Shown in pieces: positions 1-14,331 of a stretch of DNA of 64,000 nucleotides; the stretch's first letter is position 1; each line of letters starts with the position of its first letter. The position numbers and the translations under genes are program-made. Source of the DNA: Phymorhynchus buccinoides (Eukaryota; Mollusca; Gastropoda; Neogastropoda; Raphitomidae); the NCBI GenBank assembly GCA_017654935.2, contig CM065704.1, positions 17,042,027-17,106,026 of the forward strand. The letters run 5' to 3'. The notes under the pieces were generated by a model. It had not been told where the DNA came from. It ran no database searches and saw only the letters and a list, made by a program, of their open reading frames with translations.

Positions 1-4
1 TTAG

Positions 5-127
5 AACCCTGCAGGATGGATCTCACCCGCACCAGAAAGACTTCTACAGGTCATTCGATGCAGCTGCAGGACAGATTGTGATTCCAGGAGATGCAGTTGC
101 CAAAAGCATGGACTTGCCTGCTCATGA
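5..127 (+). pseudogene. Cysteine-rich (CXC-like) C-terminal relic
   Basis: A 40-codon open stretch in frame 2 ends at a TGA at 125-127. It has a run of paired cysteines (CSC, C, CSC, C) with basic residues between them and a final GLAC motif. This spacing resembles the CXC/tesmin-like cysteine tails that often end ORFs of repeat-derived genes in invertebrates. It enters from beyond the left edge and has no start here. The family assignment is from memory of the pattern and is weak; it could be a chance open frame. Confidence 0.3.
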
Positions 128-540
128 AAATGAAAAGGGGGAGTGACATGTGCAAACTCTCCTGTGATATATCTGGTGGAAGTGAACGAGGAATCCTGAA
201 GCGAGTGAATGTTTTTGCTGGCTTATGACAAGTACAAATCACAATTAAGTCTTGTTTATGTTACAATTGATGTTATAAGTTGATTCGGATGGCATATTTG
301 AACGTATCTTTTCAAGACCTTTCCAACGAGGTGCCACTGTAAGAATGATAGGAGTTGATCATTAGCATAAGGTATTGCATAATGTGACCTAATTTCCGGC
401 CATTGCGCAATCGGGCTCAGCGGGCTACGGTTGCTCAGCTGGTTAAACAGTGTATGTAGAAGACGTGCCAGCCCCAAAAAAATATTGCAGCGATTTTTTT
501 ATATCACTACCCTTTTGTGTATTTTGGGTGGACTATAGCC
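128..540. other. Non-coding stretch, nothing recognised
   Basis: No credible reading frame, RNA gene or repeat family was recognised. Composition is ordinary and the stretch runs into the alternating purine-pyrimidine repeats that begin near 541. Confidence 0.4.
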
Positions 541-2375
<1,835 letters not shown>

Positions 2376-2589
2376 GGGGAAGACGGGGTAGAAAGCGCAT
2401 GGGCGGGTAAGAAGCCCACCCCAATTATCTCATGAAATGAAGCAAATTTCTGTCTCATTTTGCCCATGAGACGAGCGTTAATGTCTAGCATTCGTCTCAT
2501 GGGCAAATTTGACTGAAATGTTCTTTATTTCATGAGATAATTGGGGTGGGCTTCTTACCCGCCCATGCGCTTTTTACCCCGTCTTCCCC
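2376..2589. mobile_element. Palindromic MITE, family 2 (copy a)
   Basis: A 214-bp element built almost entirely of two inverted arms. It begins GGGGAAGACGGGGTA and ends with the reverse complement, flanked by TA on both sides (2374-2375 and 2590-2591). The arms contain a GGGTGGGCTTCTTACCCGCC segment, and a second inverted pair built on CTCATGGGCAAA/TTTGCCCATGAG sits near the centre. Two further copies of exactly the same length lie at 15087-15300 and 26531-26744. There is no coding capacity, so it must have been moved in trans. A TA target suggests a Tc1/mariner-type or similar transposase; that is inference. Confidence 0.88.
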
Positions 2590-3380
2590 TACCTCAACCG
2601 AACACGAGAAAAACAATTCAAATCAAATCAAATCAAATCATCTTTATTATCTCTGAAAAGAGAAATTGCGTCCAGGTGCCACGATTATAACATAGACATT
2701 GACATTACACATACAATAAAATGGTTATAATATGGCATAGAAGATTAAAGGTATAGAGCACACATGCATTATCATATTTACAAGCACAATTTAAAATGCA
2801 AAGAAATGTATGATATATAATTGAACAAAGACCAAAATCACAGTCATAAACGTATTGCACACCTTCAGGGTACACACTCTATTTCGTCCCCCCCCCCCTC
2901 CCCTCCCATACACTCACACTTTACTTAAACACACATGCTGGCGATCAGTAAGAGCCAACAATTTTGAAAGATTCATGATGGGTTTAAGAAATGGATAGAG
3001 GAAGGGATAAAAGATTTCTGGGCCCTGGATTTCAGTTTAAAAGTTCTGTAGCGGCGTCCTGATGGTAAAAGATCATTATAAATTATAAAACAACTTCGTT
3101 TTTTTCTAATGTTAATTGATTGCATTAAATGTATATTCAGACAAAATATGATCTATGATAAAGGTTTCTTGATTTCAACAAAATATACATGGACACTTTC
3201 GCTGATTCTGTTCATTAAAACATTTGTCACGTGAGGTTTTGTACCGTTGGACAGGTAACCCACAAAAAGTGATGGGTTCGTCTTCCGTGAACTTGACGAT
3301 CACAAAATGGACAGTTTCTATCTTTAGGATAATCACTATTATCTATGAACATCATTGGGCCTATTTCAAGGAAGAACATA
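2590..3380. other. LINE-tail-like (AAATC)n and AT-rich DNA
   Basis: A short array of CAAAT units at about 2616-2640 is followed by TCTTTATTATC and an AT-rich region with poly-C at 2888. Tandem pentanucleotides next to CTTTATT are the signature of other LINE 3' tails in this window, read here on minus. No ORF of the presumed LINE could be recognised. Confidence 0.4.
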
Positions 3381-3919
3381 AAGGGGGCACCCTGACGGAT
3401 GCGATTTAGCAAGAAACACGTCCAGATCACCAGGAAAACACCCTTTACATATATCGCAATACTCACTTTGCTCTGGTTTCCTAGAAATCAAACTGTCAAA
3501 TCGGCGATTCGTCCTTGGCAGAGGTGCTGGAATTCAGATTCTTTCAGTGAAAGAGAAAGCACATGCCTTCTCTTTAGTCTAATGGCCGCCTGAGTTAGAC
3601 CAAGTTTCCACAATACAAGCCTTTTTATACAGTTTTTATACAGTTTACCAAAAGGAGTTTCGCTCACAACAAAGGAAACAGATCCTTTTTTTTTTTTACT
3701 GCACTACAAAGAAAAAAAGCTTCAACCCCTCTCAATGGCCTCCACCCACCCCGTCCAAAATGGCTTCTCTCCGGCAACTCCGCCAAGAAGGAATCGCCGT
3801 TTTGACGGTTTGATTTCTAGGAAACCAGAGCAAAGCGAGTGTTCCGATCCTTGAAAAGGCTGTCTTTCTGGTGACATCGACGTGTTTCTTGCAAAAACTC
3901 ATCAGTCAGGGTGCCCCTT
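3381..3919. mobile_element. Long-TIR MITE, family 1 (copy a)
   Basis: A 539-bp element with terminal inverted repeats of about 150 bp. It starts AAGGGGGCACCCTGACGG and ends with the reverse complement; TA flanks both ends (3379-3380, 3920-3921). Inner parts of the TIRs share ACTTTGCTCTGGTTTCCTAG and its complement. Two relatives occur at 31463-31929 and 52656-53195. TTAA as the target is also possible on the right side, but the left side here reads ATAA, so TA fits all three copies best. No transposase is encoded. Confidence 0.85.
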
Positions 3920-3959
3920 TAAACACTAGGAGAGTTCTGGCTCGTTTTAAAACCAAAAC

Positions 3960-4196
3960 GGGGTCAGCCCATTTGTGCCCCGTCCCGTTTGTGCCCCGTC
4001 CCATTTGTGCCCCGTCCCATTTGTGCCCCGTCTCATTTGTGCCCCGTCCCGTTTGTGCCCCGTCCCGTTTGTGCCCCGTCCCATTTGTGCCCCGTCCCAT
4101 TTGTGCCCCGTCCCATTTGTGCCCCGTCCCGTTTGTGCCCCGTCCCATTTGTGCCCCGTCTCATTTGTGCCCCGTCCCATTTGTGTCCCGTCGTGA
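3960..4196 (+). repeat. 16-bp minisatellite (about 14 units)
   Basis: Tandem units of the form TTTGTGCCCCGTCCC plus A or G, period 16 bp, about 14 copies. Because 16 is not a multiple of three, the array is open in several frames and produces repetitive peptides that are artefacts. The same unit, much expanded and diverged, fills 29466-31400. Confidence 0.9.
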
Positions 4197-4283
4197 ATTT
4201 GGGGGAATTTGCATGTGGGTCACAGTTCCCCAGAAGAAGAAAAAACCCACCAAGGGACTTAATCGTGGTGGGTCAGTGTGTCT
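4197..4283. mobile_element. Partial MITE, family 3
   Basis: This segment ends GGTGGGTCAGTGTGTCT followed by TTAA, and is similar in reverse complement to the left half of the complete element at 37656-37882 (shared: GACCCACAT and GATTAAGTCCCTTG blocks). The other half is missing; the minisatellite abuts it. Confidence 0.6.
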
Positions 4284-4736
<453 letters not shown>

Positions 4737-5087
4737 AAAAGAGAAAATGCAACAACAAATAATTCATGAATAAACAACATTAGCTAGTAAATCATAATGT
4801 AGACCAAAAACGCAAGAAAAAGTACACGAAAATACCAAGAAAACTCACGCGCGCACACACGCGCGCGCGCGCACACACGCTCACACACGCACGCACGCAA
4901 AAACCGACACAGACACACACACAGACACAGTAACAAACGTCTACGCTAACATCAAAATAAATAACCATACATATCAAGTCACATCATAATAATTAAAAAT
5001 CGATGACACATGAAAACATATGAAATGAGAACATCGAATTGGCGCTAGTGACAAATTATGGATGATGAGGACTAGAATAAATATTTA

Positions 5088-7904
5088 TTACTTTGAATTA
5101 ACAAACTCTGTCATCAACAGCTTATGGTAGTTATGTTTAAAACTGCTCAAACTACCTTTGATTGATGAAGTAGCGAGGATCGTGTTCCACAAAGCACCAC
5201 CAGAATAGGTTAGGCTTGACTTGAAAAGGTCAATGCGCGGCAAAGGTAACATGAGTTTGTGTGTATGGCGTTGATCATTAGTTATAAATTTATTTGTGAG
5301 TGATGGTGGAGCACAACCAGATAATATTTTGAACATAAAAACAGCCTTGTTGAATGTAAGTTTCAAATGGAAAGGCAAGATGTCTAATGTCACATAATCC
5401 GAAATGGTTAATGTTGACGATTTAGCTAAGACTAATTTCAGAGCACGTCTATAAAGACTTGACAGTGGCTTTAGAATATTTTCACTTGCACCATCCCAGA
5501 TAGTTGATGCATAATTTATATGGGATTCAATAAAGGAATGAAAAAATATTTTACGAGAATGTAAGTCTAAAAGGTGTTTAATTTTGGATAACTGAAATAT
5601 TTTTTGGGAGACACATTTGCAAACATTTGACACATGTTCAGACCAGGAGAGGTTTTCGTCAACAACTACACCAAGAACTTTGTGGAAAGAAACTTGATTA
5701 ATAGTGTTACCGTTTATAAGAAGAGGAGGGACATTAAGATGAAGATTTTGTCGTTTCTGTCTACTTGTTATAACCATAAATCTAGTCTTTAATGGATGGA
5801 GACTCATGTGATTTAATTCAGACCAGTTAAGTAATTCATCAATGCTCTTTTGTAATATAGACAATACAGTTCTGTAATCAGAATGACTTGAATGCAGTGT
5901 AGTATCATCTGCGAATAATTCGCACAGAGAACTGAGAACTAGAGGCAAATCATTAATGTAGATAGTGAATAATAAGGGTCCAAGAACTGAACCTTGAGGT
6001 ATACCATACTTGGTTGTTAGAGTGGTAGACATAGCGCCATTAATTGCAACAATCTGCTTCCTATCAGTTAAAAACGATGAAAGAAGCTCTATTATGTTAG
6101 TAGATATACCATATATTTTAAGCTTTTTTAGAAGTAGGGAATGATCAATGACGTCAAATGCTTTCGCAAAATCAACTATAAGGACACCAGTTAATTCATT
6201 GTTATTAATATTGGATAGCCACTTATCTACTAGGCTAGTGAGTGCTGTGTGGCAAGAATGTTTAGCTCTAAACCCAGACTGGCAAGGATGGAGTAGATCG
6301 AAATGATCAAAATGATTGATAATATGTTTTTTAATATGAGTTTCAAAAGGTTTAGATAGGGCAGAAATGATAGATATAGGCCTGTAATTGGACGGGTCTG
6401 AGCGATCGCCAGATTTATATATAGGAGTGACTTTAGCCACTTTGAAAGCTTTAGGGAATTGATTTTTTGAAATAAACAAATTGTAGACATAAGTTAGTGA
6501 TTCGGTAATAACTGGAGCAGAGTGTTTTAAAATTTTACTATCAATATCATCAAGTCCTCTAGTATTAGTTGGTTTTAGGTGGATTAGTGCATTATAAACC
6601 TCATAAGTGGCCAGAGGGGGTATACTAAGATCAGATAAAATTTCTTTTTTAGAACAAAAATCGTGTAAGTATTTAAGATCATTTTCTGAGGATTTGTCTG
6701 AACTAATAATGGAACTAGCTATTTCTGAGAAATGTGCATTTAACGTATCAGGAGATAGATCCTTTATTACATGATGTTTTACATTCGCATGCTTATTAGT
6801 TAACTGATTTATGGCTGTCCATATGGATTTGCTGTCAGATTTTGAAGAAACTAATTGCTGAAAATATTCCTTTTTTGATGCCCTTTTTAAGGTGGTAACA
6901 AAATTCCTTTGTTTACGGGCATCTTCTAAGTCGCCATTAGCAAAAAGCGACTCTCTCAAATCAATCGCATCTTGAACATTTTTGGTTAACCAGGGTTGTT
7001 TGGGAGTATCTTTAGCACGTTTAATTTTGAAAGGTGCATGCTTGTTGTAAACATTTAAAAAGGTATGATAGAAGATTTCAAAGGCTTCATCAGGATTTGT
7101 AAATTGGTAAACCAATGACAGGGGGGCATTAGTTAGATCAAATAAGAAGTGGTCCAGGTTAAAGTGAGTACAATTTCTGTATCTGACAAACGTGTGCATA
7201 TTTTTAGGAACTTTAACACCCTTTTTTAACCATGTAAAACAAATGGGAAAGTGGTCACTACAGTACAGAGTTGGTGAGCAAATTTCCACTAGATTAGTAG
7301 GTTGGGTTGTATAGATATGGTCAATCAAAGTCTGAGAGGTTGCAGATATTCTTGTCGGTTTATCAATAACCTGGGTAAGAAGCATTGATTCAAAACAGCG
7401 GGACCATGTTTCATTACGTTTTAACAGGTCAATATTAAAGTCACCAAGCAAAGATATTTCATTGGAGACTAACAAGATTTCATCCATTAGGAGTGTAAAG
7501 TTGCTAACCCAGTTTACAAGTTCCGCAGGGTTTCTGTAAATGAAACCTAATGCAAGACCAGAAGATTTTTTTAAATGCACTTTGATAAACATACATTCTA
7601 TGTTATGGTTAGTAGATAGTGTTATGCGATTGAAGTTAATACATTCATGGATATATAGTATTAAACCCGTTTCTTTTGGTCGACTGGGATCAAGACGGAT
7701 GTATTTGTAACCAGGGATTGTAATTTCAGAATCACAAATCTTATCACTTAAGCGTGACTCTGCAAAACAAAATATATGAAAGTATTTGCCTGAATTGAAC
7801 ATAATCTGTGAGACCTCGTCACGTTTGCTATGCAAATGATTAATATTTAAAAATCCAACTCTTAGCCCATCTTTGGTGGGCCAAGAGTCTTGAGTAACAA
7901 GCAT
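5088..7904 (-). CDS. LINE ORF2: endonuclease-reverse transcriptase
   Basis: An uninterrupted 938-residue frame starting at an ATG (MLVTQDSW). Residues 1-235 are an APE-type endonuclease: N in LNINHL, E in AESRLS, the GDFNIDLL block, TLIDHIYT and the SDHFPI motif are all present. The reverse transcriptase spans about 450-720, with SNYRPIS, GFRAKHSC, VDFAKAFDVIDH, the YGIPQGSVLGPLLF block and the catalytic FADD. The C-terminal ~150 residues include the SGGALWN motif typical of CR1/L2/Rex-type ORF2. No RNase H follows. The protein would nick target DNA and copy the element RNA by target-primed reverse transcription. All expected catalytic residues visible to me are intact, so the ORF may be functional. 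Confidence 0.95.
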   Translation of the reverse strand: MLVTQDSWPTKDGLRVGFLNINHLHSKRDEVSQIMFNSGKYFHIFCFAESRLSDKICDSEITIPGYKYIRLDPSRPKETGLILYIHECINFNRITLSTNHNIECMFIKVHLKKSSGLALGFIYRNPAELVNWVSNFTLLMDEILLVSNEISLLGDFNIDLLKRNETWSRCFESMLLTQVIDKPTRISATSQTLIDHIYTTQPTNLVEICSPTLYCSDHFPICFTWLKKGVKVPKNMHTFVRYRNCTHFNLDHFLFDLTNAPLSLVYQFTNPDEAFEIFYHTFLNVYNKHAPFKIKRAKDTPKQPWLTKNVQDAIDLRESLFANGDLEDARKQRNFVTTLKRASKKEYFQQLVSSKSDSKSIWTAINQLTNKHANVKHHVIKDLSPDTLNAHFSEIASSIISSDKSSENDLKYLHDFCSKKEILSDLSIPPLATYEVYNALIHLKPTNTRGLDDIDSKILKHSAPVITESLTYVYNLFISKNQFPKAFKVAKVTPIYKSGDRSDPSNYRPISIISALSKPFETHIKKHIINHFDHFDLLHPCQSGFRAKHSCHTALTSLVDKWLSNINNNELTGVLIVDFAKAFDVIDHSLLLKKLKIYGISTNIIELLSSFLTDRKQIVAINGAMSTTLTTKYGIPQGSVLGPLLFTIYINDLPLVLSSLCELFADDTTLHSSHSDYRTVLSILQKSIDELLNWSELNHMSLHPLKTRFMVITSRQKRQNLHLNVPPLLINGNTINQVSFHKVLGVVVDENLSWSEHVSNVCKCVSQKIFQLSKIKHLLDLHSRKIFFHSFIESHINYASTIWDGASENILKPLSSLYRRALKLVLAKSSTLTISDYVTLDILPFHLKLTFNKAVFMFKILSGCAPPSLTNKFITNDQRHTHKLMLPLPRIDLFKSSLTYSGGALWNTILATSSIKGSLSSFKHNYHKLLMTEFVNSK

Positions 7905-8394
7905 GATATGACCACAGTATGTATGCTTGCCAAAAGGAATAACAACGAACTTGCATACAAAGATACAAAAAAGACAAATAAATACTACACTAAACTTATA
8001 GAGTTACGAGAAAGAAATGTGTCAAAATGTGTAGAATAAAATGTAGACCCTGTGACAAACCAACTCTCACCGTGAAGGTTATGAATAGATTCACTGAAAC
8101 ATACACAATATACACAAAACACTAAAGTTTAACAACCAATTAGCGTGCATGAAAACTATTAACAACAATCACTCAATATCCTCGTAGGAAAAATATGATA
8201 TGTAATGCCCGTTGTCCGAAAACTCATACAATGCAAATGAGTAGGCCTACACACGTATTGTGTAAGTTATACAATCTCAAACAAAGGACTATATATCAAC
8301 GCTAGATGACTCAGTGAGTCAACGTATAACCTGAGTCAACTGTACAGCAGTGCAGTCATAATACCCCAAGTCCGATTATTACCATGACCTGTAA

Positions 8395-8396
<2 letters not shown>

Positions 8397-8475
<79 letters not shown>
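8397..8475. repeat. (CA)n microsatellite in LINE linker
   Basis: About 39 uninterrupted CA repeats between ORF1 and ORF2 of the LINE, lying in what would be the inter-ORF region. Confidence 0.95.
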
Positions 8476-8480
<5 letters not shown>

Positions 8481-8562
8481 ACAAGATTTGGCGAGGGAAG
8501 CTATAACAAATGTATCAATATAATTTAATCCCCAGGCCATTCAAAACAACAATACACACACA

Positions 8563-9948
8563 TTACCAACTCCCACCAGGTCTCTGGTGGTCACGCTGAA
8601 CCATTTGTTGAGAGGCCAGGGACATCAATTGTTGGGCATACTCCCCTGCAGATGCAGGTGGTGGCCAGCTACGTGGATTGGGTTGATAGCCCTGTTGGAT
8701 TGGATTAAAGCCTGGAGGGAGATGAGCTAGTCGTTGGGCAATGTCTCCAGCCTGAGCACCCTGGGGAGGGTAAGGGAATGGGAGAGTATATCTTGGGTAG
8801 AGGGACTCTGACGTAACATAGTTTGGGAATGGAACAGGACATGTAGAGAAGGCTGGCTGGGGGCACGGATGGACCCGATAACTACTACTATCTTGTGGGG
8901 GACCCGAATGAACTTGATAATTACCACTAGTTTGGGGGGGACCCGAATGGACCTGATAATTACCACTAGCTTGAGGGGGTACCGTATGGACCTGATGATT
9001 ATCATTAGCTTGCGGGGGACCTGAATGGACATTATAATTACCACTAGCTTTTGGGGGACCATTTTGTGCATGAAGTGGCGTTACACCACTCGATTCTTCA
9101 CAGTGCTCAGGGAGTACAGTACAGGCAGCGTCGAGAGGACGGTCTGTGTTATTATGCATTAACTGTCGGTTAGTCTTGGAAGGCAGTTGGGGAAACTCAC
9201 GTGTTGATGACATTTGAAGAATGTCAAGAGAGCCGAAAGCACCCAGTGACTGGGTGGATGGTCCAGCGAAGGAACGAGAGTTACTCCTCATTTCCCTAGA
9301 ATTGGAGGGGTCAGTGCGAGTGGAAGAGAACTTATTATGTGAAACCATTCCACCTGAATTATCATTTGATTTTGGGACATAAGTTTGGGGGAGAACTTGT
9401 TTGAAATTAAGGGCTAGGCAGGCTGTCCCTCTTGTACTGGGATGGGTGAAGTCTTTGTACAGAGCCTTCCGTGGGTATCCATTTTCAGTTATAAAGGAGT
9501 GGGAGTTATCAATCATATCGACCTGTAGATTTGCACAACAGTCGTACAGATTCTTGTTGGATGGAGCTATGGTATTATTTAACTGGTGACGGCCACGAGC
9601 AGGAATGATAGAGCTGATGGCAATGTAAGCAGATGGGAAGCGACTTTTACAGAGATGTATCAGTTCTTTCCAGGTTTGGGTTGTGATGTGTCCAGCCGGA
9701 CAATCATTGACACCCACATGTATGATGACAGTGTTCACATGGGATTGTTCATCTAACTGTTCTAGCCAGTCCAGCACATCCACCACAGTCAGCCCTGGAA
9801 TACAGATTTTAAACATGGGATCCTTAGGAGACCCCAGTCTTCTAGGATTAATGAATCTAATGACAGAGTCCCCTATCAACACAGAGGATGCACTTCTTGG
9901 GATCCTCAACTCTTTTAGCGTGTCACCTGCAGAAAGTTTCTTGGACAT
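8563..9948 (-). CDS. LINE ORF1, SGNH-hydrolase (esterase) part
   Basis: A 461-residue frame starting at ATG (MSKKLSAG). Residues about 22-190 form an SGNH/GDSL-like hydrolase: VLIGDSVIRF supplies the block I serine, HVGVNDCPAG the block III GxND motif, and KDFTHPS the block V D-x-x-H. Such esterase domains occur in ORF1 of CR1-group LINEs. The C-terminal half is Pro/Gln/His-rich and low complexity, with about five tandem 14-residue units of the type SGNYQVHSGPPQ (8868-9050). Directly upstream the same frame is open for 30 more codons to a single TAA at 10039-10041, beyond which the coiled-coil ORF continues in frame. It was probably translated as one ORF1 protein in the ancestor, or the TAA is read through; both are inference. 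Confidence 0.85.
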   Translation of the reverse strand: MSKKLSAGDTLKELRIPRSASSVLIGDSVIRFINPRRLGSPKDPMFKICIPGLTVVDVLDWLEQLDEQSHVNTVIIHVGVNDCPAGHITTQTWKELIHLCKSRFPSAYIAISSIIPARGRHQLNNTIAPSNKNLYDCCANLQVDMIDNSHSFITENGYPRKALYKDFTHPSTRGTACLALNFKQVLPQTYVPKSNDNSGGMVSHNKFSSTRTDPSNSREMRSNSRSFAGPSTQSLGAFGSLDILQMSSTREFPQLPSKTNRQLMHNNTDRPLDAACTVLPEHCEESSGVTPLHAQNGPPKASGNYNVHSGPPQANDNHQVHTVPPQASGNYQVHSGPPQTSGNYQVHSGPPQDSSSYRVHPCPQPAFSTCPVPFPNYVTSESLYPRYTLPFPYPPQGAQAGDIAQRLAHLPPGFNPIQQGYQPNPRSWPPPASAGEYAQQLMSLASQQMVQRDHQRPGGSW

Positions 9949-10038
9949 TTCTGTTGGTTCTTTTAAGTTTGTGTCAGAAAGTTTTGATGGGGTCCCTGGA
10001 TGAGAAGCATTACATTTAGATGAGGGTGAGTTATGTTG

Positions 10039-11001
10039 TTATTTTACCAGAGACACATGATCTTGGTTTGTATTGGAAAGAACGTCAAAACGGTTTTTGA
10101 CAGACAGAGAAAATATTTCAATACTGCCTTTCCTTTGTGCCAGACTATGGTCTGTGTCTCCAGCACTACACTCTCCTTGTTCATCACGTGGGGTTTGGGG
10201 AGAACCAGACTGGGCTTCCCCTGACACTAGGCACTGAGCTACAGGAGGGGTGGGTGGACTGCCCTGAGGGACAGAACCAGACTGGGTAACCCCTGAAACT
10301 GGGGATTGAGCTACATGAGGGATGGGCGGACTGCCCTGAGTGACAGAACCAGACTGGGCAACCCCTGAAACTGGGGATTGAGTTAATGGAGGGGTGGGTG
10401 CACTGCCCCAAGGGACATAACCAGACTGCACAGCCCCTGATACTAGGCACTGAACTGCAAGAGGGGTGGGTGAACTGCCCCGGGGAGACACAGAGGTGGG
10501 GGCATCACCTTGTTTAACACAGGGAGTGGGACATTCGTACTGTGTTGAGGCACATGTAGTAGAACAAGACTTTTTTCTTGTTTGCTTCAATTCTGATTGC
10601 ATAGATCCTAAGCAAGTTTTCAGTGAATTGTTTTCCTTGAGCAAACTATGTACTTTGGCGTCAAGGCTATCTATCATGTGCTTAAGGTCATCGATGCAGG
10701 AGAACAGAGGTTCTATCCTATGATCAATGTGGCATTTCAAATCATTTTTAATAGCAACTTTTGTGTCCTCTATCTTGGAAAGCACGTTGGATTCATAGGT
10801 GACCTGATCATTAAGCAAGGCATTGATTGTGTCCTCAACATTACCCAGTCTTTCAATCAATGTCTTGTTGCTGTGCACTGATGGGCAAAGAGTGCGTCTG
10901 TGGTAACGCTTTGAGTGTTTGTGTATCTTTGGTGTGTGCATAGCTTGATATGATTCAGCATTTTGAGTTGAGTGTTTGACATCTGTGTGATCTGTTGCCA
11001 T
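10039..11001 (-). CDS. LINE ORF1, coiled-coil and repeat part
   Basis: The frame is open from 11064; the first ATG (MATDHTD) is at 11001. Residues about 45-150 have the heptad-like pattern of a coiled coil (KTLIERLGNVEDTINALL through LKENNSLKTCLGSMQSEL), as expected for trimerising LINE ORF1 proteins. Residues about 170-290 hold four diverged ~30-residue tandem units with QSPVSGVAQSGSV and QGSPPTPP motifs (10185-10500). It ends at TAA 10039-10041 in the same frame as the esterase ORF. It overlaps the upstream ORF by about 45 bp from its ATG (110 bp from the open-frame start) in another frame. Confidence 0.7.
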   Translation of the reverse strand: MATDHTDVKHSTQNAESYQAMHTPKIHKHSKRYHRRTLCPSVHSNKTLIERLGNVEDTINALLNDQVTYESNVLSKIEDTKVAIKNDLKCHIDHRIEPLFSCIDDLKHMIDSLDAKVHSLLKENNSLKTCLGSMQSELKQTRKKSCSTTCASTQYECPTPCVKQGDAPTSVSPRGSSPTPLAVQCLVSGAVQSGYVPWGSAPTPPLTQSPVSGVAQSGSVTQGSPPIPHVAQSPVSGVTQSGSVPQGSPPTPPVAQCLVSGEAQSGSPQTPRDEQGECSAGDTDHSLAQRKGSIEIFSLSVKNRFDVLSNTNQDHVSLVK

Positions 11002-11662
11002 GTGAACATGTTTTGGTACACTCAACACTACCTGCCACAGGCGACACAATAGACAGACTATCAAAACAATTGGCTAGTCCAGACACATCACTTTTATCAG
11101 GAACAGGGCTTATTGTGGGGGAAGGGGTGTGGCTGATGTGTGCACCGTTTTCTGTGGTTAGTTCATCAGTTGGAGAACGCAACAATATCGCTTCTCCTTC
11201 TTGTTCCAGAAAAGAAACAGGGAGTGAGATGAGGTCCGTCTGTATTGTTTGCACATCACCTCCGTCACGAGTCCTATACACAATGTCTTTCACCACTTCA
11301 CATTCTTTGTCATCCCATTGTCGACAATCAACTCCCTGACACAATAGTGTGCCAGTGCCTTTTCTTGTGAAATACAAGGACACTGTTATTGCTTTGTCAT
11401 CATTGTGAAAAACACGCAGGACAGACTTGGCGAGGGAGGGGGGTGGAAGATCAGGGATCCACAGTGGAAGGGAGATAATTTCTTCATCAGAATTAAAGTC
11501 ATTTTTTTCTATAATTACTGAATCATCTGAAATTGCTGAATAACGGTAGTATAGACAGTTTCGCCACGCAACCAATTCTTTCTCTGAACAACTAAAGCGT
11601 TTTTGATAATTGTCCTGTGTAGGTTGCAATTTATTATCCGAAAGTGTGGGAGTGTCTTCCAT
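10955..11662 (-). CDS. LINE N-terminal ORF (ORF0/ORF1-N)
   Basis: The first ATG gives MEDTPTLSDNK; the frame runs 235 residues to 10955. The middle (about 80-135) includes VSLYFTRKGTGTLLCQG, resembling a conserved N-terminal segment of ORF1 proteins in fish and mollusc LINEs (a YFTT-GTxLVQG pattern, recalled rather than searched). The C-terminal third is Ser/Pro-rich. The next ORF overlaps in a shifted frame, so either a frameshift mutation or a programmed/spliced junction links them. No other function is recognised. Confidence 0.6.
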   Translation of the reverse strand: MEDTPTLSDNKLQPTQDNYQKRFSCSEKELVAWRNCLYYRYSAISDDSVIIEKNDFNSDEEIISLPLWIPDLPPPSLAKSVLRVFHNDDKAITVSLYFTRKGTGTLLCQGVDCRQWDDKECEVVKDIVYRTRDGGDVQTIQTDLISLPVSFLEQEGEAILLRSPTDELTTENGAHISHTPSPTISPVPDKSDVSGLANCFDSLSIVSPVAGSVECTKTCSHGNRSHRCQTLNSKC

Positions 11663-11890
11663 GTTGACAGAGTGGTACACACACAATCAAAACAAACAGC
11701 TGACTGGCCATGGCAATTCGGACATGTGGGGCACGTGCGTGCCAGTTAATCCATGACGTCAACAGATAGCGACATAACTAGGCCAATGTTCGTGCAAACA
11801 GCACGCCAACCACGCTACAGTTCACAATCGCACGTGCAGTGCGTTAACCGAATCGAAATAAACACCGTGTACTTTGAGTGATTTTTTTTT

Positions 11891-13482
<1,592 letters not shown>

Positions 13483-14331
13483 GCACTACCACCACATCTT
13501 GATCAATTTTATTCAAGGGAGGCAAACGTAACGAAATCAACAGCCATGTAATCCACGATTCTCTCCCTTTTACGCTGGAAATCCACATCCAACGGAAACG
13601 GCACAGCGACGGCAACGACAAAGGCAAAGCATATGTCGTGTTATATCGCTCAAACTAAATTTCTATTGCTTGAATCTAGAAGACACGAAACGGCAACAGC
13701 AAGTCACAGGTACTGTCGTTGGCAGGAGTTTTCGGAGCGTGTAGATCCGGCCGCGCACTTATGCTTTTTACCCCATCTTCCCCTATGTGTAACATTTAAT
13801 TATGTGGTTGGCTGCTGTTAGCATGGGAGCCCTGAGCAAAATGAAATGTCAGAAAGGTGCGGTGGGGGTGGTTAATGATTCTTCCCTGCCCGGGACGAGA
13901 GGGGAAGAGGACGAGAGGAAATCACCCCCCACCCCCACCCCCGCCCGCCCCGGGCAGGAAAGGCGTCGCCTCTGAAAGTCCCGCGCCCGCACCCTGTGCA
14001 GGGAGATCTATCTGGTATAAGACCTCCTCACCGGCAAGAGTCTCTCAAAGAGTTACCGTCGCCGGACAGGGAGGTCCCCTCGCCATAAAGATGGTGAAGT
14101 GACTACGATGGTGATCCTCCGCTGCGCGCGCCGGACACCCATCTCTGGGGGAGGGACTAAACAATACATTTTATTTTGGCCTCGGCATGTGTGTTGCGTG
14201 TGATTGATTGCTGAGTAAATGAAAGGTTAAAAGAGGGATTACTGGGACGGATCAGGAATGGAGATAGGTGCTTGGCCCGCGGTGTGGCGGCAGTGGGTGC
14301 GTGGGTACCCCTTACCCGCCGTGATAAGTGT

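Noticed and set aside
13857..14102. Proline-rich frame in the GC-rich part of the palindrome arm
   Set aside because: Arises from a C-rich tract; no other coding evidence.
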